A program made the translations under genes and the position numbers. The notes below the pieces were generated by a model. It had not been told where the DNA came from. It was given only the letters and a program-made list of their open reading frames with translations, and searched no databases. This document shows, in pieces, positions 28,880-43,112 of a stretch of DNA of 64,000 nt. Origin of the DNA: Doris montereyensis (taxonomy: Eukaryota; Mollusca; Gastropoda; Nudibranchia; Dorididae). Positions within the stretch are counted from its first letter, which is position 1. The number at the start of each line of letters is the position of its first letter. The stretch is taken from contig JAXRKP010000939.1 of the NCBI GenBank assembly GCA_037039925.1, positions 92,001 to 156,000 on the forward strand, written 5' to 3'.

Positions 28880-31280
28880 TTTGTTTGGTAGGAGTAAAGA
28901 TAGTCTCTGATCAATGTTCAGTCAGAATAAAATGTGTCCTCTAGTGTCTGATGCACTACAAATTCAAGTAAATGTAAAAATATTCAGCTGGCCCCCTTTG
29001 TGTCAATTATATTATTTTATTTGCTTTCAGGTCAACACTTATTGTTCATGGCAGATTTTTGGCTGATTTGAAAATTTGAATTACATGAACATCTAATCAG
29101 CAAGTTGTACCCTTCATTCTGTGTCACACACTCATCACTGCGTGTATCTTTCAACACAACCCGATTTGCCAATGTCGATTTATACTGGTATTTAACATCA
29201 CTGATATTCTAGCAGACTTTATAAATAGTCCTTTAATCTTTTACATCGTATATTGACGGTGAAAGTCATAAGTCGTGTAAGTATAAAATTAGTAACAATT
29301 TTCCCCCCCACTTTTTAACATTAGGAAGCCCCTATGCTTCGTCTAGTTAGGATTCTGTGGCATAATAAACCAATAAAAAACCCATATAATAACCCTATGG
29401 GCAATTCATGTATCCTTATTGGGTCTAGTTTTTGACCCTTGCAAACCGTGTGTTTGTGAAAATAGATTAAAAAGCAACAAAATTGGATTTACACCGTCGA
29501 TGTTGACAATGTTTTCAAAATGTTGTTAATAGTATTCTAATCTATCTATGTATTGCTTATGATCACTTGCTCGTCAGTTATTTTCATTTCTTTATCTTAA
29601 TCTTGTTTTGTATAGCTACAATAACTGTTTTAAAAGTGCCATTTTGAATTCCTATATCTGTATACTACCTTGTTTTTCATTTTTGGTGATCTATGGCTGA
29701 TGTACATTGTGATAAATTTCTTTTGTAGATGAATAAAGTATTTGAATTTATTCTATGAATCTAACGCACTTTCTCTTGTAGTGGTTTCTATAACGAGGAC
29801 TCAAATATAGCTGCGACCATAATATGTATACACACAAGGGGTTGAGTTGAGTTTCTGCAGTAAAGACTCTTGGTGGCAGTGTAACGGCAGTATGGTACCC
29901 CTGATCACCTGAAACATTCAGAATTCATGTGCCTTTGTCTGTAATTGTAATCATCACTCTACATCAATTCAATCCCTGCCATGTTCATGCCCTCACAGCA
30001 GCCATTTTCGGTGCTTGAGTTCATTTTGCCATTTTAATCAATTTGTATATTGAGTCGGGGGACAAGGGTAAGAGAGATCATGCAACTATATAATATAATC
30101 AGTACATAGAAACAGGATGTCAAAGCTTTTGAAAAACATTGTACAACCTAAACATTCCTGAAATGTGTCTTACATAAAATATTTAAAACCATCTCTGTAT
30201 GTGACTGTTTCAATATAATATGCAGGGGTGAATTCTGCTTGTTTTTTTGTGTGCCAGGAACTACATGTAAAATATTGAAATACACCAAGAAGGTACTACT
30301 ATGATTTCTTTGCAATACACCCATGGCATCGACTTGCTTTACCCAACACACACACACACACCAGTTTCACACTACACTTCTCTGTAGGGCCTCTATCAGG
30401 TTTCGCTGCTGGTGACATCATGCGCAGCCTGTATCCGGTTCTCCGTCCTCTCACTCTCTCCTGTAGTGCCCTCTGGCAATGGGAACCAAAATGCTTAGCT
30501 AACTACAAAAATATTTCTGGCATAGGGATCAAGGTCGCGATATTCTGTGTGTTGCGTGCTCGCTCTCTCTCTCTCTGACCGTCTATATCTCTTTCTCTGT
30601 GTCTGTTTCTCTCTTTCTCCATCTCCCGCTCTCTTTCTTTCTCTCCTTCTCCTTTCCCCCTCTCTCTCTGTTTATATTCCTTTCCCTGTCTTTTTTTCTT
30701 TTATCCTTCCCTTCCCTGGCTCTTTTTAGCTTTCTCCCTCTCACTGATCAAAAGGTTGCGGTGTTATTACATTGTACATTGTACTACATCGTGTTTTATG
30801 CTTTACATCAGTTGTCTGAAAGTTTGATATTATGACATTAATTTATCGTGGCACCACTCACAATAATGCCATTAATGGGTATGCCACGCCTCTGATTATA
30901 TGACGAGCATAGACCCCACTGAATGACTAGGTAAAGAAGAAAATAGTCTCATTCAATGTGTACGATGTTCCTTAAAGGAGGAATGAGTCACCTGATACAC
31001 ACACAGGTTTTAGAGCATAGAATCATGAAATTGATACAACAATTGAATTGTGATTGCAAGTTGGTAAATAAATTGTTGAATTTGAATTGCCTTGTCCTCT
31101 ACATGGACTGGAACTTATTTGATACTGAGTGTGCTGTGAATATTTCTTAGTATTGAGAAAATATGAGAAAGAATTAACTTGGGGTAGAATATGGACACAA
31201 GACAGACAGAGACAGAAAAACAAATAGATTTTAATATTGTAATGATTAATTTCAAGGTAGGCTTTAATTTCTGTTAAGTT
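28880..31280. other. Intergenic stretch with no recognised gene
   Basis: AT-rich sequence without conserved coding blocks on either strand. It contains a short (CA)n at about 30343-30360 and a pyrimidine-rich tract at 30560-30750. Confidence 0.6.
30560..30750. repeat. Pyrimidine-rich low-complexity tract
   Basis: Imperfect CT/CCT/CTTT repeats on the plus strand, much less regular than the giant array. Confidence 0.85.
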
Positions 31281-31282
31281 AA

Positions 31283-31497
31283 CGGGTGGTTATGCTAACA
31301 TTGTGTTGCTTGGGAAAGACACTTAACACGCATTTTCCCCACTCAACCCAGGTGAAAATGGGTACAAGCTTTGGCTTGGGAGTGCATCAGACTCGTATCC
31401 TGTCCAGGAGGTGATAATTATCACTTGTTCTGCTTCATACTATAGAAACTGGGATAAGCTTTAGCTCCATGGGCCATAACTGGCATTTTACGTAAGG
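31283..31497 (+). mobile_element. tRNA-derived SINE, family A, copy 3, head deleted
   Basis: Direct orientation: ATTGTGTTGCTTGGGAAAG, CCAGGTGAAAATGGGTACAA, TATCCTGTCCAGGAGGTGAT and ACTGGGATAAGCTTTAGCTC. Most of the tRNA-like head is missing; the sequence jumps from GTGGTTATGCTAAC straight into the body. Confidence 0.75.
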
Positions 31498-31544
31498 ATT
31501 AATTTGATGAGAAGCAGAGAGATTATTAAATTTTTAAAGGTAAA

Positions 31545-31862
31545 GATAAACAAATACAGGCTCACTGACTGCTTCATTTATCCCCCAGCAGATAATTTTT
31601 TCAAAGTCCTTCTCAACTCACTGTTAAGCGCTTTGGACTAAAACTCTGACAAAATCTTTCTCTACCTATATCTGGGTACTGATTCAGGGAGGAAAGTAGA
31701 GTGAAGTACCTTTCCTAAAAGTACCTTTCTCTACCTATATCTGGGTACTGATTCAGGGGAGGAAAGTAGAGTGAAGTACCTTTCCTAAAAGTACAAGGTT
31801 TTTGAACCGGTGTCGTCATGATTATGAACTCAAAACAATACGGTTTTGCTATGACGCCCATT
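31545..31862 (-). mobile_element. Family D SINE with a 69 bp internal tandem duplication
   Basis: On the minus strand it carries GGTTCAAAAACC (B-box-like), AAAGGTACTTCACTCTACTT, TACCCAGATATAGGTAGAG and GAGTTGAGAAGGACTTTG, matching 50393-50735 and 57395-57628. Bases 31656-31724 are repeated almost exactly at 31725-31794. Confidence 0.7.
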
Positions 31863-34800
31863 TCCGAGTCTCTTCTGATAACGTCAAAGTGAATGTCGTA
31901 AATTAAGAAATATAATATAAATATTTATAAGATTTAATGATTTGCCTCTCTTTTCTTATTAAGGTAGATTGAATGTTTTTTTCTTGGTTTTTTGTCACTG
32001 TCGGATAAGGCAAGCAGGGATAAACTAATAAGTTAAACATGTCTAAAAACTTAAACAATTGAATTTCAGAAATAAATGCAGACAAAGCCATAAAAGTATT
32101 CATTAAGATCATTTATCATCATTGCGGGCAAGGTTATACACATAAAACAACAAATGTGACAAAGCACAAAGACCAGTCACCAAAGATCACTGGAGTGTTC
32201 TATTTACAGCAACATGAAGATTATTATTATTTTATTATTTGAGATTATTAACAATTTTCTTTCTTTTTTTTTTCTCTTCTTTTTTTTTAGATTCAAACAC
32301 TATGTCACTCATAATGGTACACATGATACAATCATTCAAAACTTGAGTAGTAGTAGTAAAATTTCCCTTCATCAACTACAACATATTATCAACAAACTTA
32401 AAAACCATTAGAATCATGATTACAGTTGAAGAAATTTTACATTTACATTACAATGGTCAATACGAATACAAAAACTGCAAGCTGATTATGGCATGGAGAA
32501 CACATTTTTTGTTTTGTCAATAATTTGACATTATACATGATTTACAAATCTCAAAAACATTTCAATGTCAATGACTGGGTTTGGGGCTTTGTGGTTCAAT
32601 GGCTTTTGTGCATGAATGTCACGACTGGAAGAAGAATATTTTTTCATAGCTGGAGTACTTTGTAACAAGAAACCTACTGTCACAAGAACTTACAGCCAAA
32701 CAATGTTATACCGTCAACTTTGAGACCATTGGCAGTATAATGAGAATGATGGTATACTGGGGTTTGCAAAATATTAGTATTTTTAAAAGCGGAAGTAACC
32801 ATGCTAACAGACACCTTGGCGATGTTGAAGCATGGTGCTAACTGTAGGCCTTCAAAGGTTAGGCCCTAGTGTTGACGACAAACTAATGCGCATCGTGTTG
32901 ACAGGTAGTGTTACAAGAAAATCGTCATACATTAGCCTGCACTGTTTTGTACCGCCATTGTCCACTGAACAACTGAAATGCAATTGTTTTGTAGCATACA
33001 ATGTCTTCATAGGCCAGTAGTAGTAGTAGGTATAGGTTTATTACTGGGCAGTAGGTGAGTACAATGTAGTGGTGTGTTCGGATTGACTCAAACTGTTCAA
33101 TAAGTGCTGGTAATTAAATGCATTAGACCAATAATATTGTATCTTACTAGGTTTCATGTAAAGCAGTATGTAATACATTGTAGTTGCATCAGCTTGCACT
33201 GCTTAAGTGCCATTGCTGTGCATGATAATGCTATTAACAAAACGCGATACAATACCCGTACTGTACTGTAAATATAAAGCCAAGAGTGTCCTAATAATTT
33301 ATAGGGCCACTTACATTCTAGATCTACATCTATCTTTTTGGTTGGCGGTATGACGGGAAGTTTTTACTCTAAATCTTCAAGAGTGTTCCGCCTCACTGTT
33401 GGCGGATAGCAGTATAAAAAAATCCCTATTATGTTTTTTAGTGTTTGTATGGCAGTCGTTTCATTCCTTGGCAAAAGTGGCAGTAAGTGGGAATGACGGT
33501 ATAATGGGGTTTGACTGTATATTTCTTGAGCTAATAAGTACTTTTATACATGAAAGTATATATCAAGTTTCACCTGTCTGAAGACAGTTATGGACATAAT
33601 ACAGTTTTTGGGAATAAATTCAAATAGGAATATCCTTCACATGAGCTTAAATCTGAGAGAAATTCACAGATGGCAATGTCTCTGGATATTTGTGATTAGA
33701 TATCAGCATGACATGAAAACTTATAACTAAGCCTGTGTTCATGTGTAATTTCTGCTTGTCATCAACATAAGGCAAGTCAAATTAAAACTTGCATGCCAAA
33801 CCAAAATTGTATTGCATATTTTACCAAGCGATGCCTTACTCAAAATTAGCATGTACCGCTCTTGAGCTGTTGATTTACAACTCGTTGATGGGAAGTAGGC
33901 CTATTCGGAAATATGATATCTTCTAGATTTAAATATTGGTAATTTAGAAAGGTAAGATCTCCCGTTTTCATGAAAAGAGAAAAAGATTTATGTTAAATGT
34001 GCCAACCAAACCAAGGCTGATTTGTACAGAAGCTTCATACAAAAAACTCTAATAGACACACAGAGTAACACTTACTCACGAAACAGGTGCAAAATGGATA
34101 TTGCTTGATATTTAAAGCCTAACATGGCAAGAAAATCCATAAAAATACCTAATTAAACTTCTATAAAAGCAATGAAGTTTGTTACACATACACAATTCAA
34201 TAGAACAAGTGCCTTGAAATGACAGGGTCGCAAGTCCAATTTCTCTGAAACTCAAATAAACTCACCAGGGACCTATGTTGTGTGTTCTCCTTCAAACAAT
34301 GTTGACCCCTATTTAGGCCAATTTTAGAGATTTACAAGATTGTATTTGCAAAGGCAGATTCTGTTTTTTAGAATCTTTAACATTGATTTTCTCAAAACTA
34401 ACCAGTGGACTTATGAAACTGCCATTTCAAGGTCGCGAGTAGTTCATACTAATTTACCAATGACTGAGGCTGCATGGCTAGGTAAACAAAAAAGTTAAAG
34501 CTGGGAGCAGGGTAAGAACTGAAATCATTGCCACTATTCATAAAGAAAGGTGCTGCAGAGGAAAACTATGAGTAGAAATGAGCTGTGCCAGATGTAACCC
34601 TTACTCTTGCAGGACTTGAAAACAAGTTAATTTGCAAACACTACTATTATGTTGAGCAAGTAGCAGTATCTTGGACTGAATGAAAATGTCGGTTCAAACT
34701 ATTGTAGACTATAGGTAATGATGGGACTAAGCTACTTTGAGATTACAAATTGCCCAACTATGTTTTTATCAAGTCTTCTAACAATAGTAATTAGACCTAA

Positions 34801-35988
34801 TTACTTTATTCACTTTCTATTAAATTCAAAAACCCATAATCTTTAAACACTTTTTCCACTGTCACTATTTGAATAATTATTTTTTCAAATTTGTATGCAC
34901 TTCATAGCTTTTTTTTACTGAAACTCAATACTGTCTATACAGTAACCTTAAAGTGCAATTTGCCTTTTAAAAAAATATATAACTGATATGGACAAAGACA
35001 TATTTTCTCCAAGGCAAGTTGCAAAAGCTACCGACTACACACAAATGTTCAAACAAATGTGCTCTCATGGTGACAATAGAAAAATTTAAGCAAATGTGTG
35101 GGACGTCAGTTGAGGAACAAAATGATAATAAAGGTATGTGTATAACATCGAATATATCTAAATGTGATAGAAAATTGTGATGTGTCCTGTCCAATCTAAC
35201 TTAAGAGTAAGGTTGAAGGGGCCAAATTTTGAATTTATCTGAGTAAAAATGATATTGAAATATATGAACGAAGCTGACACATAACAACAGGTTGCTCTAA
35301 GATTATGATACTAGGTCAATGTCTCCTTTAAACTCACATGTCTTTATGCAAAAATCACAAAGAAAAATTAACAAAGATTGCCAGGCAATTGGCACTTCAT
35401 TTTCTAACGCTCATTCTAACTACTTTATTCACCATTCTACTAATGTATTGTTGCAAATTTCCCAAAAGATATTAAAATGAGTTTGGAGTTTGACAAAATT
35501 TAACATTGGGGATAAACATCTGCCTTGTAATTGTAGCATCTATGGAAATCTAGTTTAACTTTCACAGATTAAACGAACAAGACAGCATTGTGTTCTACTG
35601 TAAGACTGAAAAAAATAACTCCAAAACCAAACAAACAAAAACTTACGATTAGAAAATTTTGTTCTTGTAATGTCACTTAATGCTTTGTTTGATGACTAAA
35701 ATTTTGTGATTGACCTGTGGTAGCACTTTAGAAATTGAGAACAACTATTGACTTGAATAACGTCAAGAGAAAGTTTATGTACAGAATGACAATCGTTCAG
35801 CTCCATTAATCTATCACAGGCACTGGGCATTTAAAAAAGAGCTCATTTAAAAAAAAGGGGGAAGCACTACTAAACAGTAAAAAATGAAGAGAATTATATT
35901 ATAATTTATAGCAAAGGCTCATGACTATCATCCCTGAAGAATTAAAGAAATAAACTAGAAATACCCTCAGGATATCTTTGAAGCTTTG

Positions 35989-36118
35989 TTTAATTGAAAT
36001 TTACCCCGTCCACCATTGTGATGATCTCAGAGTGAATTAAGAGAAGGCAGCATGATAAAAGAGAAGTGAAAGAGTAAAAGGGAAGAAGTAGGACCTACCA
36101 GTAGCACCCGCCAACCAC
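35989..36118 (+). repeat. Family C short interspersed repeat
   Basis: TTGAAATTTACCCCGTCCAC, GATCTCAGAGTGAATTAAG and GTAGGACCTACCAGTAGCAC, followed by CCGCCAACCACC: all family landmarks in order. Confidence 0.85.
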
Positions 36119-37327
36119 CTGCAGCTTTGAAGCAAACTTATATATAACAGTGAAAAGAAATTACAACTGATGTAAATTGAGTGCCAGGAAAAGAGCAATA
36201 ACCTTTTTTGTTTTTACAATTAAGGGAGAAACTTATTGTTACCAGAGTAGACAAGGTATGTTGCAAATCACAAAGAAAACACACATCATCAATTTGTTAT
36301 TCTTAATTGTGTCCCCCATAAGAAAATTTCCACTCACTAAAAAATAGAGTGATTGTTCTTCAGGTCCGGGTAATCAATGTTCAAAAGGGTATGGTGTCTG
36401 ATAATAGTGACCCTAATGATAAAGGTAGCATACAGTTCCTCTTTATCTCTTTCCTAAATACAGATCGCTGTTAAAACCAGTTTATCAACCCCCATTTCTC
36501 CAACCTCTACCCAGAATACAATACTCCTCTTAAAATTAGCTACATCAGGGACAGACAGTTCTTGGGAGAGTAATCACGTTACATTAGGTTTCTATAAGTC
36601 ACAAGTTTTAACACTCAGGTTTTCTTTTCCATTATTTCAACTATCTAAAACGTTCAATTGCTATCAGTATGGGTCAACAAAAATAAAACTCTAAAGCATG
36701 ACAAGAACTTTACATAAATGTTACAGACCAGCAAACATTCAGAGAAATTTGAGTATCTTCTACGTATGATTCTAATTTTGGAAATAAAATATTCAGAGCC
36801 AAAATCTGAATATAACTACCATGTACATATCTCTCTAGGTACTAGCATAATAAGCCTCCCAGCTACAATAAGAACTTTACATTAAAAACATACCTGTAAA
36901 CAGCCAGTCTAAAAATTGTCTGAACATTGATCCACATATATGTATATAGATAAATGCTTTATATTTCTACTTACTGCTTTATTGTATTTTTACACCCTGA
37001 TAGTGATAATGGGTATGTATATTAAACTAGAGGAGAAAGATTAAGACGAATTACACTAAAATACAAAAAGTTCATGAATCTTCTTCAGGTCATGAAATAA
37101 GAAGTCACCATTATATCGTCTATCTTTTCCAATCAAAGACATTCAGAATCCAGATTGTAGATCTAAATTAATAATTTTCAGCCCCTTCAAATTTTCACAG
37201 ATCGTTGTTGCTATATATAAAAACAAATTCATGACATACTCTCTCAAGAGGTGTCCGCAGCAACTTGTGGTGTGTGTGTTCCACACAATGTGTAAGGCAA
37301 AGCAAGGGAGAGAATGAGTTTGTTTCA

Positions 37328-37452
37328 TTCAAATTTATCCCAATCTGACATATGTGGTTATATCAGGATGAATTGAGAGGAGATAGCAAGACGAAAGATA
37401 AGTAAACAAGGAAAATAAAAGAAGTACCTACCAGCAGTACCCACCACTGCCC
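37328..37452 (+). repeat. Family C short interspersed repeat
   Basis: AAATTTATCCCAATCTGAC, then CAGGATGAATTGAGAGG and GAAGTACCTACCAGCAGTAC: a more diverged copy of the same family. Confidence 0.7.
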
Positions 37453-39965
37453 ATGAGAGAAAAAAGACAGACCGCACTTTTCACTTCACCGCCACTCAGG
37501 AAAAATATTGACTGAAGAGGGGCTTGGTGATATCTCCACTAACGTTGATCTACTCATTGGCAAGCCCTATCTTCTTTCCTCTTTAAATTATTTTGTTGTT
37601 GGAAAATTAACAGGTATGTATAAATGGTAGTTACTTGACACACTAAAAAGTAAGTCATTTCTAGAAATTTCATCTGCAACAGCACATATAAGTTTACATG
37701 AAATGGGAGAAAGGGAATATATTATCATTTCACTCATATTGTTCTAAGGAAAACAAAATGTGTATACAAAGAAGAAAAAAAGACAAATAAAACAGATTAA
37801 AGGGGTGAAAGAAACCCTTCCAAATATTCATGTATGTCTGCAAAATGACCACTAAAAACATGTATTCTTGCATAATTACTGAGCATCAATCTATTTTCCT
37901 CTGTGTTACATCTGGCAGTTAAGCATTGTCAAGGAAGAATCATGGTACCTGTAGTCTGCAGAAGTGAACAGGTAAAATGTGCTAGTGAACATTTAATCCT
38001 ATATCTTGTAATGCTCAATAGACTGCATGAGAAATATCTGCTGTTTCTTTTTAGCATGTATGTTGTAAAGAGATAGCACATAGTTTACGGCTAGTTGACA
38101 GTAAGAAAGTTTGAAATCATTCAATCTATGACAATGGGTGCAAAAATGGTTCAATTAACACCGTAAACAATCAGGCCACTGCATTTGTTGTGACAACTAA
38201 TCCCTGACACCAAAATTGAAATGTAATGAATTTTGATATTTTATTGTCCTTATCAAGCATACCTTCTCCAATACGCAAATTACAAGATAGTCAGCAAAGA
38301 AAGCATGGAAACAAACGTAAATGAAAAATGGTGAATCTACAAGAATAATTGATTGTTGAACTACTAGATTTAGCCATAATTCATGTTTATCTCCAGATCT
38401 TTGCTCCATCATGTCGGCATTTAGTGAGCAAAAGTTTTCTTCTGTGCAGACTGGGACAATGGAGTCCTACTTTCTTCCATAACAATGACAGCATTATTTC
38501 CATTTCAATAATGCATACATGTACATTCCTTGCACCAAACATACTATATTGCATCAATAACTTTGCACAATGTTACAAACTTGGGCAGGCTATAACAACT
38601 ATGTGTGAAGGGCAGCATGTGCAGTTCAATGCATCAATGCATGATGCATGGCCATGTTCTAGTTCAGTGGCTATGTGGCATAATGAATACCTTTGTAAAA
38701 CAATTTTCCTGTTAAACTATGCATGGAGTTAAAATGAACCAGATTGACTGGTGATGATTGTGCACCCCGTCAAAAGGATGGTCAAAAACACAAATGATCA
38801 CCACGTTGTGAATGGTTGATCTCAGTACATGCAAATTATATTTAAAAGTGACTTTGACAGTCTTTTGAGAGAGAGAAAGTCCTCATCATAAACAAAACAC
38901 ATCCCTCGGACCACAAAAAGGGATAGATTACATACAAGTGCTGAATACATATCCATACGTATACAGAAAAACATCTTCACTCTATAACTACATCTTTAAA
39001 TTTGGTAAGTTGAGGCACAAAATGTGATTAGCAGGGAGACTAATGATCATTATTTCTACCCATCGTGTCTAACAACTGAATTTGTTGGTATCAAATCTCC
39101 ATCCCAAATTGCTACATGTTATATGTAGATATTACACAATACTGATCTTTTTTTATTTTAATCAGTCGATAATTAATAAGCTTTGTTCTCGAAACTACAA
39201 AAATAGAGATAAGGTAAATCAAAGCCATCAAATATCTATCTAAGATGTGCAATGCCAGGTACTATGCGATGAATTCAAGGTAAAACAAAAGTAATAACAT
39301 GCCCACCTAGATAAACTTCCACTGCCGCAAATCAATTCTTCTGCGTTTTATTTCATTTTGACACAATGTTTGGGACGAAAAAAGACAAGCACTAAGACAA
39401 AGAGAGCTACTCTGTCTCTAAAGCAAAACACGAAATACATGACACTTGCCTTTCGAAAATAAACAATAACTGAGTGGAGGCCTTACGTAAAATGGGTATG
39501 AAAAGCTTTGAAACAAATCATCAGCAAGTTATTTGTGTCTAAATAGAAACATTATTTTTCATGCTACTATCTATGTGCCTGGAAGAGATGTTATGATGTT
39601 TTGACTGCAATAAAGACGTTTTGAGTTTATATGGACTTAAAAGTGAGGCAGAGAACCCAAAAAAGAAAATATACTTCAGTGGTTGAATTCAACTCTCCAA
39701 TTATGATTTCGGGTAGACTTTAAGATTTGTAACAGATAAATACGAAACTAATCAAATTTTGACTTTTAAATCCAATAAAAATTAAATAGAATTTTCTTTT
39801 TGAAGAATAATATTAACTGTTTCATCACATTCAACTGATATAATGCACAATTATTTGCATATTCAATGACTCATTCATCACACACCTTACAATTAGAATC
39901 ATCTCTCAATAGTCTTACTGATAGAGATATAAACAAATAAATTGAATAAAAATAGAGAGAAATAC

Positions 39966-39969
<4 letters not shown>

Positions 39970-40043
<74 letters not shown>

Positions 40044-40062
40044 TGTGTGTGTGTGTGTGTGT
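39970..40062. repeat. Compound (GA)n(GT)n microsatellite
   Basis: About 35 GA units followed directly by about 11 GT units. Confidence 0.96.
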
Positions 40063-41151
40063 ATGTTTGTGTCTGATTTCCATGTCAGCACTTAACAAGT
40101 AGTAAAGAGTTATCAAAGATAGAATTTCTCTTTAATTCTGTGTTTCTTCGACGAAGAAAGAACATTTCTATAAGCATCACTTATTGCATGATAGAAGCAG
40201 AAAATGTTAATGCCAAAGGGCACAGGCAGTAAAAGTTACTCAAGACTACACAAAAAAACCCACCCAAAAACAAATATCTGATAAAATATACTCTGCGATT
40301 GTGTGAGTGAGTGGCGATAACAGAAACATATGAACATGGCATCTTTACTTCAAGGACCCTACCCAAATCTTCATACGTGTATCATGTATGCTTTGTAGCA
40401 CCAATTAATGCCAAATACGGTACTACGGCTAACAAATGAAGTCAAGGGCACATACAGAGATACACAGAAGACCAGCAGCAGAAGCCTGAAGTACAAGATT
40501 TTCATCATATTATCATACTGATGGGTCTATTTAGAAGTCATAAAAGAAGCCAATGATGACGATGATTTTGATGATGATGAACTAAGGTACAAATTTATTC
40601 CCTGGTTGCTTGATTATGCACAACCACCAGCTCTGTAAATCATCTGCACATTCTCTCCATTTCTCCCATGTTTCAATGCATCCTTTTTAGTTTCTCCATA
40701 CCAAATATAAATCAGAACCTTGAAAGGTGCCTTTAAAGGAAGGACCCCTGAAGGATTTTTTAGTTCCTCTCCATCATTGGTGAAATAGAAATGCTGATCC
40801 ATGTTAAATGCACAAAGCTGTCATTTCAAGGCTTTAGAAAAATCCTCAATCATAAGATGATTAATGGCATTTAAACTTCAACAAACAATAATGAAAATCA
40901 TCTGTTTTGCTCATGAGAACATGCAACTGAAAGACTTGACCTATTTACTTTTGCACTAAATATTTATTGAAAGAAACAAAGTACATATCTGTTGCCTTAC
41001 AAGTCAGTCTGGCAAAATGAAGATCCAAATGCTTTCTCTTCTTCACTCACCCCCCCCTCCTTTTAAACCAGCTTTAGTCCAGTCCATTAGATTAGCAACA
41101 AAGTTGTCCATCCACAAAAGAAACTTTTTGGAACTAGAAATTTGAAACAAC

Positions 41152-43112
41152 CTAGCTGCTCTGATTCCGCACATTTGAAGGGAGATGAGCACGATAAGTC
41201 CTAGGGGGTAACACAGGCTTGTGGTCTGGAGCATCGTCACTCCCATTCACATCCACAGAAGAGAGAGTGAGGCTCCTGTCAGAGCTGTGGCGTTCCATAC
41301 TTTGACGAGGAAGAGTGTTACTCGAGCCTGGGAAAAAGGCTGTGGCATTGACTGAGTTTCTGGGGTGAGACACGCTTTGAGAGCGTGCTAGCGAGTTGGA
41401 GGAAAAGGAGAAGCCACCGGCATGATTATGATTAGGACGAGGAGGAATAGGAGGCGGCCTCTCACTCTCTACCCGAGGAGGTGGCGTCGGCGGAGGATCT
41501 TGAAAGGCAGAAGAATTGCCTCGTTGACGAGGTGGTAGAGGAGGAGGAACATGAGGCACCTCTTCTTCTTCTGAAGTACAGGCCGTGTTAACATTGGCAA
41601 AGTGCATCATGCTGGTTTGGCTTGGACTGGAACTGGCTCCTTTAGCAGAGAGGGTAAAATAAAGTTATAATTAGAGAACAAAGTGTCGGCAATCCATAAT
41701 ATAGTTTTCTAATTAAGAAAAGGAATCTATTTTTTTCTCCAAAAGAAACATGTTCTAACATAAAAACATGTGAAAAAAGAACAACAATCCTTTCAAGATA
41801 CGGTAATATTGTTTGATTTAGACTAAATGATAAGACATAAACAGATCATAACACTGATACATACTAGTTCTATTTTACTCACATCAACATGACATTTGAT
41901 ACTTACAAAACTAACCACTTCATCAAGTTGAGCAGTGGACATCCAAAAACAGTACAATAAAAATTTAAAAGTTTTGCCCATGTGTGGTTGCTCCTTTCAA
42001 TGACCAGTTCACATTTCAAGCACAAAATATCAACATGACGACTCTAAGTCATTGAGACTCGTTTATAAGATATCACATACAATACCGGTCTTCAAAAACA
42101 AATTGAACAGCTAGACATAAGGTAAACACGTTTTAAAAAATTATCCAATACAGTTACCAGAGGTGTCAGAGCCCCATAACAAGAAGGGACTGAACATCAA
42201 AGTCTGCATGATTTGCAGTCATTCATGGATCAACATACAATTATGATAAGGGCCAATTTCTGAGGCACTAATTACCTTTTTCTTTTCCTTCTCAAAACTA
42301 CAAGATTCACTGCAGTATTACTTTTTCACTAAAATCTGATACAAAACTAGGAAAATGACTGATGGATAACAGTAAAGGCTCACAAGCTGATTTCCCTACT
42401 TAAGAAGCTTACACTGCAAGCTATGTATAATTATAAATCACACTCATGTTTTCACATGCATGGGTGGTATTAATGGCCAAGTGGTTAGGCTGCTGGACTT
42501 GGTCCGATGTTGTGTTCCTCAGGAAAGACCCGTAACACGCATTTTTCCCACTCGACTCAGGTGCAAATGGGTACAAGTACTAGCTTGGGAGTAAAACAAA
42601 ATGCGTCAGACTAGCATCCTACCTAGGAGGTGATTATCACCACCAGTTCCACTTCACACTATAGAAATGCAACACTTTTCTTGTGTCTTATCTTTGGATG
42701 CCTATTTTGTTCTGTCAGAATGAAAGTGCCGTCACATTCACCCGATTTAATACGAGAAACTAATGTGATACTAGTTGCTTATATATTTCACCCTTGAGAA
42801 AGCATGTTTTAAAAATCTCCATTTATCATATTTATTTGATAAGCTTATCAATGCAAATTTTTTTTACCAAATCACTTTCAAGTAAATTTACTGACCAGGT
42901 GAATTGATGAAAACACTGTTCACATGGCTAGTAGTTGATGGACTCTGAGGTTTGGGAGATGTCGGTGTCACACACCCAGATGGTGATGAATCATCTTCTT
43001 CTGACATTTTTGGTAGTGATGAAGGAATAGCCGAATTTTTCGTACTACTACCATGACGGTTAGCTGAGGGTTTGATGCCCGGTGACTTCAGAGAATATTC
43101 AAATTTCTTTTG
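41152..43112 (-). CDS. SOS1: SOS proline-rich C-terminal tail
   Basis: Exons 43112-42896 and 41639-41152. The first holds [17 protein letters not shown] and needs one more A at its start (A4, plus 43108-43111) to read FKKFEYS as in other SOS proteins. The last exon holds four PxxPxR-type SH3 ligands: [25 protein letters not shown] and [10 protein letters not shown]. These are the Grb2-binding sites. The end ...[18 protein letters not shown] resembles the vertebrate terminus. AATAAA on the minus strand near 40965 or 40599 could end the transcript. Confidence 0.93.

Larger units (their letters stand above)
31870..40570. other. Gene-poor stretch between DMAC2L and SOS
   Basis: No conserved protein block was recognised on either strand over 8.7 kb; all frames are short and unlike known families. 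It holds two family C repeats (35989-36118, 37328-37452), a compound microsatellite (39970-40062) and a possible decayed pogo-like element (32700-33520). That element is marked by GGCAGTATAATG and GACGGTATAATGGGGTTTGA words near its ends. A small or non-coding gene could hide here. Confidence 0.55.

Noticed and set aside
38349..38732. 127-residue plus-strand frame
   Set aside because: Composition is random-looking, there is no conserved motif and no partner exons; long frames of this size occur by chance in 9 kb of non-coding DNA.
40614..40802. 62-residue minus-strand frame downstream of SOS
   Set aside because: No family match, no clear splice border, and it fits inside a long SOS 3' untranslated region. 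Not supported as a gene.
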